Part shown: positions 17,497 to 25,371 of the stretch, in pieces
Numbering within the stretch: the first letter of the stretch is position 1
How the letters are laid out: each line of letters begins with the position of its first letter
NCBI GenBank assembly: GCA_023426125.1
Contig: JAFABI010000097.1
Span: forward strand, 1-64,000
Direction of reading: 5' to 3'
From: Bacillota bacterium
Lineage (GTDB): Bacteria; Bacillota; Clostridia; Acetivibrionales; DTU013
Length of the DNA: 64,000 nucleotides
Notes under the pieces: model-generated
The model's input: only the letters and a program-made list of their open reading frames with translations
The model's database searches: none
What the model was told of the DNA's origin: nothing
Translations under genes and position numbers: made by a program

Positions 17497-17512
17497 GTGC
17501 GCAGGAGCGCAC
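17497..17512 (+). other. GC-rich hairpin between aminotransferase and aldolase genes
   Basis: GTGCGC-agga-GCGCAC forms a tight 6-bp stem with a 4-nt loop in the 40-bp gap between the two genes. It has no U-run and probably protects or attenuates the transcript instead of ending it. Confidence 0.4.
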
Positions 17513-17528
17513 AGACGGGGGTGTTGAT

Positions 17529-18659
17529 GTGGCATATTCAATAGACGAGGCAAAAGAGCTGGTAATCCGTGCCGGAACAATGCTGGTAAAAAGCGGCCTC
17601 ATAGCAAGAACCTGGGGAAATATCAGTGCCAGGATTTCGGACACACAATTTGTAATAACCCCAAGCGGCCTGGCCTATGAAACGCTGACTCCGGAACAGA
17701 TCGTGACGGTGAATACGGCAGATTGCTCCTATGAGGGAGACATAAAGCCGTCCAGTGAAAAGGGAATCCATGCGGACGCTTACCGGCTGCGTCCGGAAGT
17801 TAATTTTGTAATCCATACACATCAGGAAAAGGCCTCGGTGATCAGTATCGAGGGAAATGATCTGAAAGTGGAGAAGGACGAAGACAAAAGAATATTGGGA
17901 GATATCGTCCCCTGCGCAGCCTATGGAATGCCGTCAACCGGGAAACTCCGCAAGGCAGTGGCGGCGGCGGTTCGGAATTATCCGGAGAGTAAGGCGGTAT
18001 TAATGAAATATCATGGAACAGTATGTATGGGAAGTGACCTTGAGAATTCCTTTGAAATTGCGCAGGCCCTGGAAAGGCTCGCGGAAGAAAGGTACCGGAA
18101 GGCATGCGGGCCGAATGAAAAGGCGGCAGTCGTCATTCCGGATTACGGAAGAAGCCGGCGCCGGGGAAACGCCTTTGTCCTGATATGTGACGGGCAGTCT
18201 GCCGAATATCGGTTAGACGGCCTGCCGAAAGGGGCTTCCAAAGCGGCGGAGCTTCATGCGGAAATTTATAAATACAGCAAAGCGGCCCATATCATTCCTT
18301 CGGCGGAGGGAGAGGTAGCAGAGGTCAGCGGCACCGGGCGGATTCTAAGGCCGTTTTTGGATGACCTTGCCCAGATTGCAGGCGTAAATATCAAACCGGT
18401 GAAAAATGGTATTATGAATGCAAAAGCGGTTGCAAAGGAACTGAAGAATAAAAATGCCGTTTTACTGGAGGGTGCAGGCGCCCTGTGCACGGGAACAACC
18501 GAAAGCGATGCGGAAGCAGTCGCAATGATACTGAGGAAAGGGTGCGCAGCGGATCTATATGCAGCCGTACTAAAAAAAACAGACCGGTTAAGTACAATGG
18601 ATGCCTATATTCAACGGATCATTTATGTAACGAAGTATTCCAAACGGAAAAAATCATGA
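17529..18659 (+). CDS. Class II aldolase with a second, degenerate aldolase domain
   Basis: A 376-aa protein. Residues 1-200 are a class II aldolase/adducin domain (L-fuculose-phosphate aldolase type): GNIS (30-33), TPSG (44-47), catalytic Glu in SSE (E77), zinc ligands H96 and H98 in HTHQE, and H162 in MKYHGTVCMG. Residues 210-365 look like a second copy that has lost the metal site: VLLEGAGALCTG lines up with VLMKYHGTVCMG, with Ala in place of the zinc His. Single-domain family members are about 210-230 aa, so this looks like an internal duplication with one inactive half. The start is GTG 17529 behind GGGGGTG. It should cleave or form a sugar phosphate linked to the FGGY kinase at 19458 (inference). 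Confidence 0.82.
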   Translation: MAYSIDEAKELVIRAGTMLVKSGLIARTWGNISARISDTQFVITPSGLAYETLTPEQIVTVNTADCSYEGDIKPSSEKGIHADAYRLRPEVNFVIHTHQEKASVISIEGNDLKVEKDEDKRILGDIVPCAAYGMPSTGKLRKAVAAAVRNYPESKAVLMKYHGTVCMGSDLENSFEIAQALERLAEERYRKACGPNEKAAVVIPDYGRSRRRGNAFVLICDGQSAEYRLDGLPKGASKAAELHAEIYKYSKAAHIIPSAEGEVAEVSGTGRILRPFLDDLAQIAGVNIKPVKNGIMNAKAVAKELKNKNAVLLEGAGALCTGTTESDAEAVAMILRKGCAADLYAAVLKKTDRLSTMDAYIQRIIYVTKYSKRKKS

Positions 18660-18669
18660 GGTAAAAGAG

Positions 18670-19344
18670 ATGCTGAGAAAGCTGACAGAAGAAAAACTGG
18701 TGGAAATTCTTGAGACGGGAATCGCGGAATTTGCTGAAAAAGGGCTGGACAGGGCAAACATTAATGTGATTGCACAGAAAGCCGGTATCAGCGTAGGTGT
18801 TCTTTACAAGTATTATAAGGATAAGGAAGCCTTTTTTCTGGCTTGCCTCAGAAGAAGCCTTGACGTCCTGGAGTCGGTGCTGCATGACGTTACGGCAGGT
18901 GAGGATAAGCTTTTGGTGCGGGCGGAAAAGATGATTCGGGCTGTACAGCATTACTCAAAGGAATACGGTAATTACATCAATTTGTATAATGAAATTACTT
19001 CCGGAAGCAGTAAAAAGTATGCGCCTCTGCTGGCGGCGGAAATAGAGAGTATGACGGCGAAAACATATTCCGGATTTATTGAAAGAGCGATAGAGAGCGG
19101 AGACATAAGAGACGATATTCATCCCCGGTTATTTGCATTCTTCTTTGACAATTTGCTTACAACGCTGCAGTTTTCCTACTGCTGTGATTATTATAGAGAG
19201 AGGGCGAAGATCTATTGCGGAGAAGATATTCTGGAGGACGATGAAAAAGTAGTTTCGGAATTAATAAAATTCCTGGAATCGGCATTTACTTTCCGCCAAT
19301 CGGAGGTTGTGCATAAAAGGATAGGGGACACACCCGCTGAGTAA
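18670..19344 (+). CDS. TetR-family transcriptional regulator
   Basis: A 224-aa protein with the N-terminal TetR DNA-binding helix-turn-helix (FAEKGLDRANINVIAQKAGI, then VGVLYKYYKDKEAFF, residues about 16-56) and a helical ligand domain behind it. It starts 10 bp after the aldolase stop with GAGGTAAAAGAG upstream, so it belongs to the same operon and probably autoregulates the cluster in response to a pathway metabolite (inference). The last eight residues and the stop codon fall inside or next to a repeated sequence (19324-19349), so the natural C-terminus may have been altered by the repeat. Confidence 0.88.
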   Translation: MLRKLTEEKLVEILETGIAEFAEKGLDRANINVIAQKAGISVGVLYKYYKDKEAFFLACLRRSLDVLESVLHDVTAGEDKLLVRAEKMIRAVQHYSKEYGNYINLYNEITSGSSKKYAPLLAAEIESMTAKTYSGFIERAIESGDIRDDIHPRLFAFFFDNLLTTLQFSYCCDYYRERAKIYCGEDILEDDEKVVSELIKFLESAFTFRQSEVVHKRIGDTPAE

Positions 19345-19443
19345 CGGGTAATAAGGTACGGGGACACACCCCGCTGAGTAACGGGTCACGGGATAAAAGA
19401 AGGGAATGTCCCCGTTTGATTAGAAGGGAATGTCCCTGTTTGA
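19324..19443 (+). repeat. Two pairs of short direct repeats between TetR and FGGY kinase genes
   Basis: One pair is GGGGACACACC(C)CGCTGAGTAACGGGT at 19324-19349 and 19360-19386. The second pair is 21 bp, GAAGGGAATGTCCC(C/T)GTTTGA, at 19399-19419 and 19423-19443. GGGGACA and TGTCCCC within the two types are complementary, so the array can fold into alternative stems. The first copy overlaps the end of the TetR gene. Confidence 0.8.
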
Positions 19444-19457
19444 AAAGGTAGTTATTT

Positions 19458-21086
19458 ATGCGCCAAAGTGCAGAAATGGGTAAACGTATGACATATGTGA
19501 TTGCTTATGATATTGGAACCACGGGTGTAAAGACCTGCCTTTTCGGGATAGACAGAAATATAAGGCTGATATCCAACGCCCATCAGGGATACCGGCTTTA
19601 TATCGTCGGAAATGGAGGAGCAGAGCAGGATGAAGAAGAATGGTGGAGCGCCATGGGTTCCACCACGAAAAAGCTGTTTGCAGACACCGGCGTCAAACCC
19701 TCTGAAATCGTGGGAATATCCTTCTGTTCCCAGATGCAGGGATTTGTACCGGTGGATGAAAACGGCATACCGGTTCGCAGACCCATGAGCTATATGGATC
19801 AGCGCGCCGTTAGGGAAATAAAGGAAGGTATGGCCCATGGAATACGGATTGCCGGCGCCAATATCTTTAAACTTATAAAAAGCCTGATGATTACGAGAGC
19901 GGCTTCCCTCAGTGTAAAAGATCCCGTCTGGAAATACAAATGGGTGGAACGCAATGAGCCGGAAAACTTTGAAAGGATACATCAATGGCTGGATGTAAAG
20001 GAATATCTGATACATCGGTGTACCGGCCGGTTTATCATGACGGAGGATTCCGCATTCTCCACCATGCTGTATGATACCAGAAGAGGAAGAGCGGGCTGGA
20101 GCAGAACACTGTGCAAAATGTTTGGCGTTCGAATGGAGCACCTTCCTGAGGTAATCAAGGCGACAGACAAAGTGGGCGGCCTTACGCAAAAGGCGGCTGC
20201 CGATTTAGGACTGGTTCCCGGGACACCGGTATTCGGCGGGGGAGGAGATGCAACCCTCATAGGAATAGGAGCAGGGTGCGTTGAAGTTGGAGATACCCAC
20301 ATCTATTTGGGGACCTCCGGCTGGGTTTCTACCATCGTGGATAAACAGAAAGTGGATGCAGGCAGAATGATCGCGGCAATCGTAGGAGCTCAAAGCGGCC
20401 GCTACAATTATTTTGCGGAGATGGAAACGGCGGGAAAATGCCTGGAGTGGGTGAAGGACCACCTGGCTTTGGATGAGATCGGTATTTATCTGGAAAAAAA
20501 GCATGTGGCTGAAAGCCAGGAAGCTGTTTATACCAACCTGTACGATTATCTGATGAACACAATAAAAGCAATAGGACCGGGGGCAGCCGGCGTGATTTTT
20601 ACACCGTGGCTGCACGGAAACAGATGCCCTTTTGAAGATCCCAATGCGGCAGGAATATTTTTCAATATTAATCTGGATACCGGAAAAACGGAACTGATCC
20701 GTGCGGTAGTGGAGGGCGTCTGCTATCATCTGAGATGGATGCTTGAGTGCCAGGAGAAAAAGATAAAAACCTCAAAAACAATACGGTTTGTAGGAGGAGG
20801 TGCTCTTTCGCCCATAACCGGGCAGATTTTAGCGGATATCATCGGTCATAGGATTGATGTGGTAGAAAACCCTCAGAATGTGGGCTCTGTGGGGGCGGCG
20901 GCAGTTATCGGAGCGGGACTGGGAATTATTCCCGGCCTGGAAACCGTAAAGGAATATATTGCTGCGGAACAAATTTTTGTGCCGGATGAAAAAGCAAAAG
21001 CGGTGTATGACAGGAATTTTGAGGTATTCAAGAGATTGTACAAATCCAACAAAGGCAGCTTTAAAGCTTTACATTTGAATCGTTGA
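19458..21086 (+). CDS. FGGY-family carbohydrate kinase
   Basis: A 542-aa kinase of the xylulokinase/gluconokinase superfamily. The N-terminal ATP-binding loop is YDIGTTGVKTCLFG, a substrate-site stretch is YMDQRA, the Gly-rich hinge is FGGGGDATLIGIGAG, and the C-terminal ADENOSINE motif is VGGGALSPITGQILADIIG. FGGY kinases phosphorylate a terminal hydroxyl of a pentulose, polyol or sugar acid using ATP in the cytoplasm; the residues seen do not tell which. The product would suit cleavage by the class II aldolase at 17529 (inference). The start at 19458 has AAAGG about 10 nt upstream; ATG 19488 is an alternative. The gene overlaps the broader aldehyde dehydrogenase frame, but that gene's likely start lies 11 bp after this stop. 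Confidence 0.88.
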   Translation: MRQSAEMGKRMTYVIAYDIGTTGVKTCLFGIDRNIRLISNAHQGYRLYIVGNGGAEQDEEEWWSAMGSTTKKLFADTGVKPSEIVGISFCSQMQGFVPVDENGIPVRRPMSYMDQRAVREIKEGMAHGIRIAGANIFKLIKSLMITRAASLSVKDPVWKYKWVERNEPENFERIHQWLDVKEYLIHRCTGRFIMTEDSAFSTMLYDTRRGRAGWSRTLCKMFGVRMEHLPEVIKATDKVGGLTQKAAADLGLVPGTPVFGGGGDATLIGIGAGCVEVGDTHIYLGTSGWVSTIVDKQKVDAGRMIAAIVGAQSGRYNYFAEMETAGKCLEWVKDHLALDEIGIYLEKKHVAESQEAVYTNLYDYLMNTIKAIGPGAAGVIFTPWLHGNRCPFEDPNAAGIFFNINLDTGKTELIRAVVEGVCYHLRWMLECQEKKIKTSKTIRFVGGGALSPITGQILADIIGHRIDVVENPQNVGSVGAAAVIGAGLGIIPGLETVKEYIAAEQIFVPDEKAKAVYDRNFEVFKRLYKSNKGSFKALHLNR

Positions 21087-21097
21087 GGTGTTTAGAG

Positions 21098-22462
21098 ATG
21101 AACTTTCATAATTTAGTTGACAGGCAAAGGACATTTTTTGAACAGGGCCATACGAGAAAACCGGAATTCCGGCTTTCAATGCTGCACAAATTGCAGGGCG
21201 CGCTCAGGAGCCACGAAGGCTTGCTAAACGAAGCAATGAAAAAGGATATGAACAAATGTCCGTCGGAAGTTTATATGACGGAGACCGGGATGGTTCTGGA
21301 AGAATTGCGTTTTCATTTACGGCATCTGCCGGGATGGATGCGGGATAAAAGAGTTCCTACGCCCATTGCACAGTTCCCGGCCAGATCCTTTATTTCACCG
21401 GAGCCCTATGGCGTGGCGCTGATTATGTCTCCCTGGAATTATCCGATACAACTATGCCTGGAACCGCTGATCGGCGCCATTTCGGCAGGGTGTACCGCGG
21501 TGGTGAAGCCTTCCGTTTATGCGTCCGCCACCAGCCATGCCATTGCCAAAATCCTTGGGAAGATATACCCGGCCGAATATATCGCCGTTGTCGAAGGCGG
21601 CAGGGAACAGAATACGGCATTGCTGGAGGAGCGGTTTGACTATATTTTCTTTACAGGCAGCCCGGCGGTGGGACGTCTGGTCATGGAGAGCGCGGCGAAA
21701 TATCTGACGCCAATGACACTGGAGCTTGGCGGAAAAAGTCCGGTGATTGTGGATAAGACGGCAAATCTTAAAATTGCGGCCCGGCGCATTGCCTTCGGTA
21801 AAGTATTAAACGCAGGCCAGACCTGCGTGGAGCCGGACTATTTATTTATTCACAGGGATAAAAAGGACGATTTTATAAAGGCCTATCGGTCTGCATTGAA
21901 GGAATTTTTCCCGGACGGAACAATGTCGGATATGAATACGATGATCAACGAGAAGCATTTTGACCGGGTATCAGGACTATTGCAGAGCGGAAAAATAGTT
22001 CTGGGAGGGAAAACCGACCGGGAACGGCGGTTTGTGGAACCGGCCTTGCTGGATGAGGTAAGCCTGGCTTCACCCATTATGCAGGAAGAGATATTCGGCC
22101 CGATTCTTCCCATGATTCCCTATAACGATATCCGGGAATGCATCGATTACATTGTGAAACATCCGAAGCCGTTGGCGTTATACCTGTTTACGGAAGATGC
22201 CTCCGTTGAAAAGCAGGTACTGGAGCAATGTTCCTTCGGGGGCGGCTGCATTAATGATACCATTATTCACCTGGCCACCTCCCATATGGGATTTGGCGGC
22301 GTAGGCGGCTCCGGGATGGGAAGCTATCATGGAAAGGGGAGCTTTGATACCTTTACGCATTACCGAAGTATCGTCAGGAAGGCAACCTGGCTGGATATTC
22401 CCATTCGTTACAGACCGTATTCAAAAAGAAAGGATAAGCTGCTTCGGATTTTTATGAAATAA
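21098..22462 (+). CDS. Aldehyde dehydrogenase (ALDH3-like)
   Basis: A 454-aa NAD(P)-dependent aldehyde dehydrogenase. Seen: the SPWNYPIQLCLEPL cofactor motif, FFTGSPAVGR, catalytic Glu in LELGGKSPV and catalytic Cys in NAGQTCVEPDY, and EEIFGPILP late in the chain. Length of about 450 aa and the pattern NPWNYP/GQTC resemble class 3 ALDH (YwdH-like). It would oxidise an aldehyde to an acid; in this cluster the aldolase product is a natural candidate (inference). ATG 21098 lies 9 nt after GAGGTG and just past the kinase stop at 21086, indicating tight coupling. Confidence 0.88.
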   Translation: MNFHNLVDRQRTFFEQGHTRKPEFRLSMLHKLQGALRSHEGLLNEAMKKDMNKCPSEVYMTETGMVLEELRFHLRHLPGWMRDKRVPTPIAQFPARSFISPEPYGVALIMSPWNYPIQLCLEPLIGAISAGCTAVVKPSVYASATSHAIAKILGKIYPAEYIAVVEGGREQNTALLEERFDYIFFTGSPAVGRLVMESAAKYLTPMTLELGGKSPVIVDKTANLKIAARRIAFGKVLNAGQTCVEPDYLFIHRDKKDDFIKAYRSALKEFFPDGTMSDMNTMINEKHFDRVSGLLQSGKIVLGGKTDRERRFVEPALLDEVSLASPIMQEEIFGPILPMIPYNDIRECIDYIVKHPKPLALYLFTEDASVEKQVLEQCSFGGGCINDTIIHLATSHMGFGGVGGSGMGSYHGKGSFDTFTHYRSIVRKATWLDIPIRYRPYSKRKDKLLRIFMK

Positions 22463-22520
22463 AGCCGGCAGTCCGACAGAGAAGTCATCTGAAGACAGGT
22501 GGCCTTTAATTAATATTTGG

Positions 22521-22625
22521 ATGGAAAGGATGGAAAACAGGATCATATCGCTTAAAAATGTGCAGGCCATGCGCTGGGAAACATCAATGCGGCAGCACTT
22601 TAGCGGCCCGGAAGCAACGGTCTGA
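22521..22625 (+). CDS. Possible 34-aa small protein, doubtful
   Basis: An ATG-started frame of 34 codons ending 9 bp before the GtrA gene, with several in-frame Met and a basic, non-hydrophobic sequence (MERMENRIISLKNVQAM...). The Shine-Dalgarno is poor. It may be a leader, a decayed gene end or chance; I do not recognise it. Confidence 0.2.
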   Translation: MERMENRIISLKNVQAMRWETSMRQHFSGPEATV

Positions 22626-22634
22626 GGAAAGGGT

Positions 22635-23108
22635 GTGGTGAAGATCAACAGGAAAAGTTACAATTTTCAAAAGGAAATGGTTCGCGGCATTAAATTCGGA
22701 TTGTTCTCCATCTCGGCGGGAATAATAGAGATAGCGGCTTTTTCTCTGCTGAATGAACTGACAAATTGGAGTTATTGGCCATGCTATCTGCTGGCGCTGC
22801 TTTTGTCCATCTTATGGAATTTCACCCTGAACCGCCGGTATACGTTTCAATCCGCAGTAAATATACCCGCTGCCATGCTAAAGGTACTTGGCTTCTATTG
22901 CGTGTTTACTCCCGCGTCAACAATTCTTGGCAATTACCTTGCGGAAACCCTTCAATGGAACGAGTATCTGGTCACGCTGCTGATTATGCTGGCAAATTTT
23001 GTTCTTGAATTTTTGTTTGACCGGTTTTTTGTATTCAGAAAATCCATTGACACAAATCATCTGGCAAAAAAGAAACAAGAATACGGGGAGAATTCCTCTT
23101 GCCGGTAA
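22635..23108 (+). CDS. GtrA-family membrane protein
   Basis: A 157-aa protein with four predicted membrane segments (IKFGLFSISAGIIEIAAFSL, YWPCYLLALLLSILWNF, VLGFYCVFTPASTILGNYL, VTLLIMLANFVLEFLF) and the family pattern NFTLNRRYTF followed by FLFDRFFVF. GtrA proteins are linked to export or flipping of lipid-linked sugars. It starts at GTG 22635 (a second GTG follows directly) behind AGGAAAGGG. It is the last gene of the GC-rich cluster; its partner glycosyltransferase is not in the window. Function here is only inferred from the family. Confidence 0.8.
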   Translation: MVKINRKSYNFQKEMVRGIKFGLFSISAGIIEIAAFSLLNELTNWSYWPCYLLALLLSILWNFTLNRRYTFQSAVNIPAAMLKVLGFYCVFTPASTILGNYLAETLQWNEYLVTLLIMLANFVLEFLFDRFFVFRKSIDTNHLAKKKQEYGENSSCR

Positions 23109-23146
23109 GCACGGGCGGAAAGATAACGGAAACCCTGAAACTCGTT

Positions 23147-23326
23147 TGTAGGGGCGGCCACTGGCTGTCCGGCAGCTGTTTGACTTAAGGATCGGCTAAA
23201 ATATTAGTTCCGATTCTTTTCTGGGGAATGGAGCGCCAAGCGTAGTTCCCCGGAAAAGATTATCGGAAGTTATATTTTGGCGAGTCCTAAGCTTGTATTT
23301 GCGGACGCGCAATGCGCGCCCCTACA
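23147..23326. repeat. 180-bp near-palindromic MITE-like element
   Basis: The ends TGTAGGGGCG (23147) and CGCCCCTACA (to 23326) are perfect inverted repeats and the similarity continues inward: CTTAAGGA with TCCTAAG, CTAAAATAT with ATATTTTGG, TTCCGAT with ATCGGAA, and TTTTCTGGGGAA with TTCCCCGGAAAA. Almost the whole element can fold into one hairpin with a loop near 23230-23250. No coding potential. TGTAGGGGCG-type ends recur in many clostridial genomes (from general knowledge). Confidence 0.8.
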
Positions 23327-23526
23327 GGATAAGTTATACAGTAATGACACATTAAGACAAATTGCGAATTGAAGTGGCGCTAACATGTACTAGGCAATGG
23401 ATAGGACTTATGATAATATATAAATGTTCACAGGAGGGTTAAGACACAGCCGGCTTTTGCTGCGTTTTTTTGCAGCAAGTCGGGACGGGTTTCTTAATAA
23501 ACCGGGCAGGTGATGAGTCGTTACTT

Positions 23527-25371
23527 ATGGAAAAGGTAAAACCCGATGGCATTTTTCATAGATTGCTGATGCATTGGAGAAACATCAAACTGCTTCAGAA
23601 GCTTATTATAAGCTGTCTTGCATTTTTAGTCATACCCGTGCTGACCGTGGGCATCATTTTGTTTTCCATTGTGATTCCGCTGGCGCAGAATGAAGGTCGC
23701 GACTCTTTGGTGGGTATGGTCAATCAGCTGAATGAAAATATACAGTTTAGAATTACGGGATATCAGAATATTTTGGCGCAGTTTGCTTTTGACCCCACAC
23801 TTTCCGTAGCGCTTACACAACGCTATGAAAAAATGCCGGATGCTGTAGCAAGCCTGCAGAATATCAATTCCATCGTACAAAGGATCAATACTTATTTCCC
23901 CATGAGACGGATATGCATCTATCAGGATAATTCTACGCTTCCCGAAGATCTAGGCAGCATCTATAAACTGGAAAGGGCATATAAAAAGCCCTGGTATGAG
24001 GCGATGACCGGCTCACCGGAGCAAAATTTTTATTGGTACCTGGATCTGAGCACACCCGGCGATCCATTGCTGGATGTAAGCGTCTGGCTGAAAGAATACA
24101 CGGAATATGAAAATTATGGTATTATTGTATTTGAAATCCCTTGCAGAGTAGTTTTTGACCAACTGCAAAATCCCCTGCAGGAAAAGGAGGGATGGATCAT
24201 GCTGCTTGATGAGAATCGGCGGATATTGACCAACTGCCAGGAAGGCAAGACCGGCGACATCCTTGACAATAAGCCCTACCTGGATGCAGTATACAGGAAC
24301 GATAACGGATGGATTTTCACAAAAATCAATGGCAGGCAAAGCCTGATGGTATATAAGACCAATAATCTGGGATGGAAGATCGTTTCGGTAATCAGCCAGG
24401 AGGTTCTGTGGCAGAAGATACAATTGATAAAAAATGTCGCAATTTACGTAAGCATTCTGTTCGTGGTTCTTTCCCTGTCCGTACTTATCTCCTTCGGTCT
24501 CAAGGTGACCGAAAGACTCAAGCTTTTGATCAAAAGCATGCAAGAGGTGTGTAAGGGAAATTTCGGAATGCAGGTCCGTATGCATGGCAATGATGAGCTG
24601 GCTGCCGTAGAAACGGAATTTAATAAAATGTCAAAGCAGCTGGATATGATATTGAAGGAGCTGTCCGACGCCAGAGCGTGGGCGGAACAGGAAAAGCTCC
24701 GTCTTTTGCAGGCTCAGATAAATCCGCATTTCCTTTATAATACGCTGGCGCTTGTAAAATATATGGCAATGGACATTGGGGCTGCCGACATATCCAATAC
24801 CATTGACGCCATATCCCGCTTTTTCAGGCTTGCATTGAATCGCGGGAGTGATGTGCTGACCATAAGGGAGGAACTGGATCATGTGAAGGCCTATCTTGAA
24901 ATACATGAGCTGCGGTATCCCAACAGGGTATCGGCAGCATACCGCATCGACAATCATATTCTTGATTGTGAAATTATTAAAATGACGCTCCAGCCTTTGG
25001 TTGAAAATATCCTGCTCCATGCTTTTGTGAAGACGTCCGGATATGGAAGCATTATCCTTGAAGCCACACAGGCGGATAAAAGCATATGCCTGAGAGTGAT
25101 GGACAATGGTTGCGGGATGACCGGTGAAGCCATCGGTGAATTGTTGGACGGGTCCTATCAAGACAAAAAACGGCAAGGTTTTGGAATCCGTAATGTCCAT
25201 GAGCGCCTTAAAAGATACTACGGGGACAATTACGGTTTAAAAATAAAAAGTACGGTTGGTTCAGGTACGGTAATGGAAATCGAGCTGCCGTACCGTTATA
25301 CAGGCAGCGCGGGAAATAAACAACTGCCGGATGGGAGGAAGGCCAATGCCGATGAATGTATTGATCGTTGA
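23527..25371 (+). CDS. Sensor histidine kinase, YesM/LytS type
   Basis: About 614 aa. Order: membrane helix 1 (residues about 25-51), an extracellular sensing region of about 250 residues, membrane helix 2 (about 303-325), a HAMP linker, a His_kinase domain (PF06580 type) with phospho-acceptor H401 in AQINPHFLYNT, and a HATPase_c domain with LQPLVENIL and GFGIRNVHERLK. The same class controls sugar importers in Bacillus. The start at ATG 23527 is a judgement; an in-frame TTG at 23470 would add 19 residues. The response regulator gene at 25346 overlaps its end, so the two form a two-component pair that most likely controls the importer at 27096 (inference). Confidence 0.9.
   Translation: MEKVKPDGIFHRLLMHWRNIKLLQKLIISCLAFLVIPVLTVGIILFSIVIPLAQNEGRDSLVGMVNQLNENIQFRITGYQNILAQFAFDPTLSVALTQRYEKMPDAVASLQNINSIVQRINTYFPMRRICIYQDNSTLPEDLGSIYKLERAYKKPWYEAMTGSPEQNFYWYLDLSTPGDPLLDVSVWLKEYTEYENYGIIVFEIPCRVVFDQLQNPLQEKEGWIMLLDENRRILTNCQEGKTGDILDNKPYLDAVYRNDNGWIFTKINGRQSLMVYKTNNLGWKIVSVISQEVLWQKIQLIKNVAIYVSILFVVLSLSVLISFGLKVTERLKLLIKSMQEVCKGNFGMQVRMHGNDELAAVETEFNKMSKQLDMILKELSDARAWAEQEKLRLLQAQINPHFLYNTLALVKYMAMDIGAADISNTIDAISRFFRLALNRGSDVLTIREELDHVKAYLEIHELRYPNRVSAAYRIDNHILDCEIIKMTLQPLVENILLHAFVKTSGYGSIILEATQADKSICLRVMDNGCGMTGEAIGELLDGSYQDKKRQGFGIRNVHERLKRYYGDNYGLKIKSTVGSGTVMEIELPYRYTGSAGNKQLPDGRKANADECIDR

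Noticed and set aside
19452..20189. A 245-codon open frame antisense to the FGGY kinase gene
   Set aside because: No domain, no ribosome site; the kinase motifs on the + strand are decisive.
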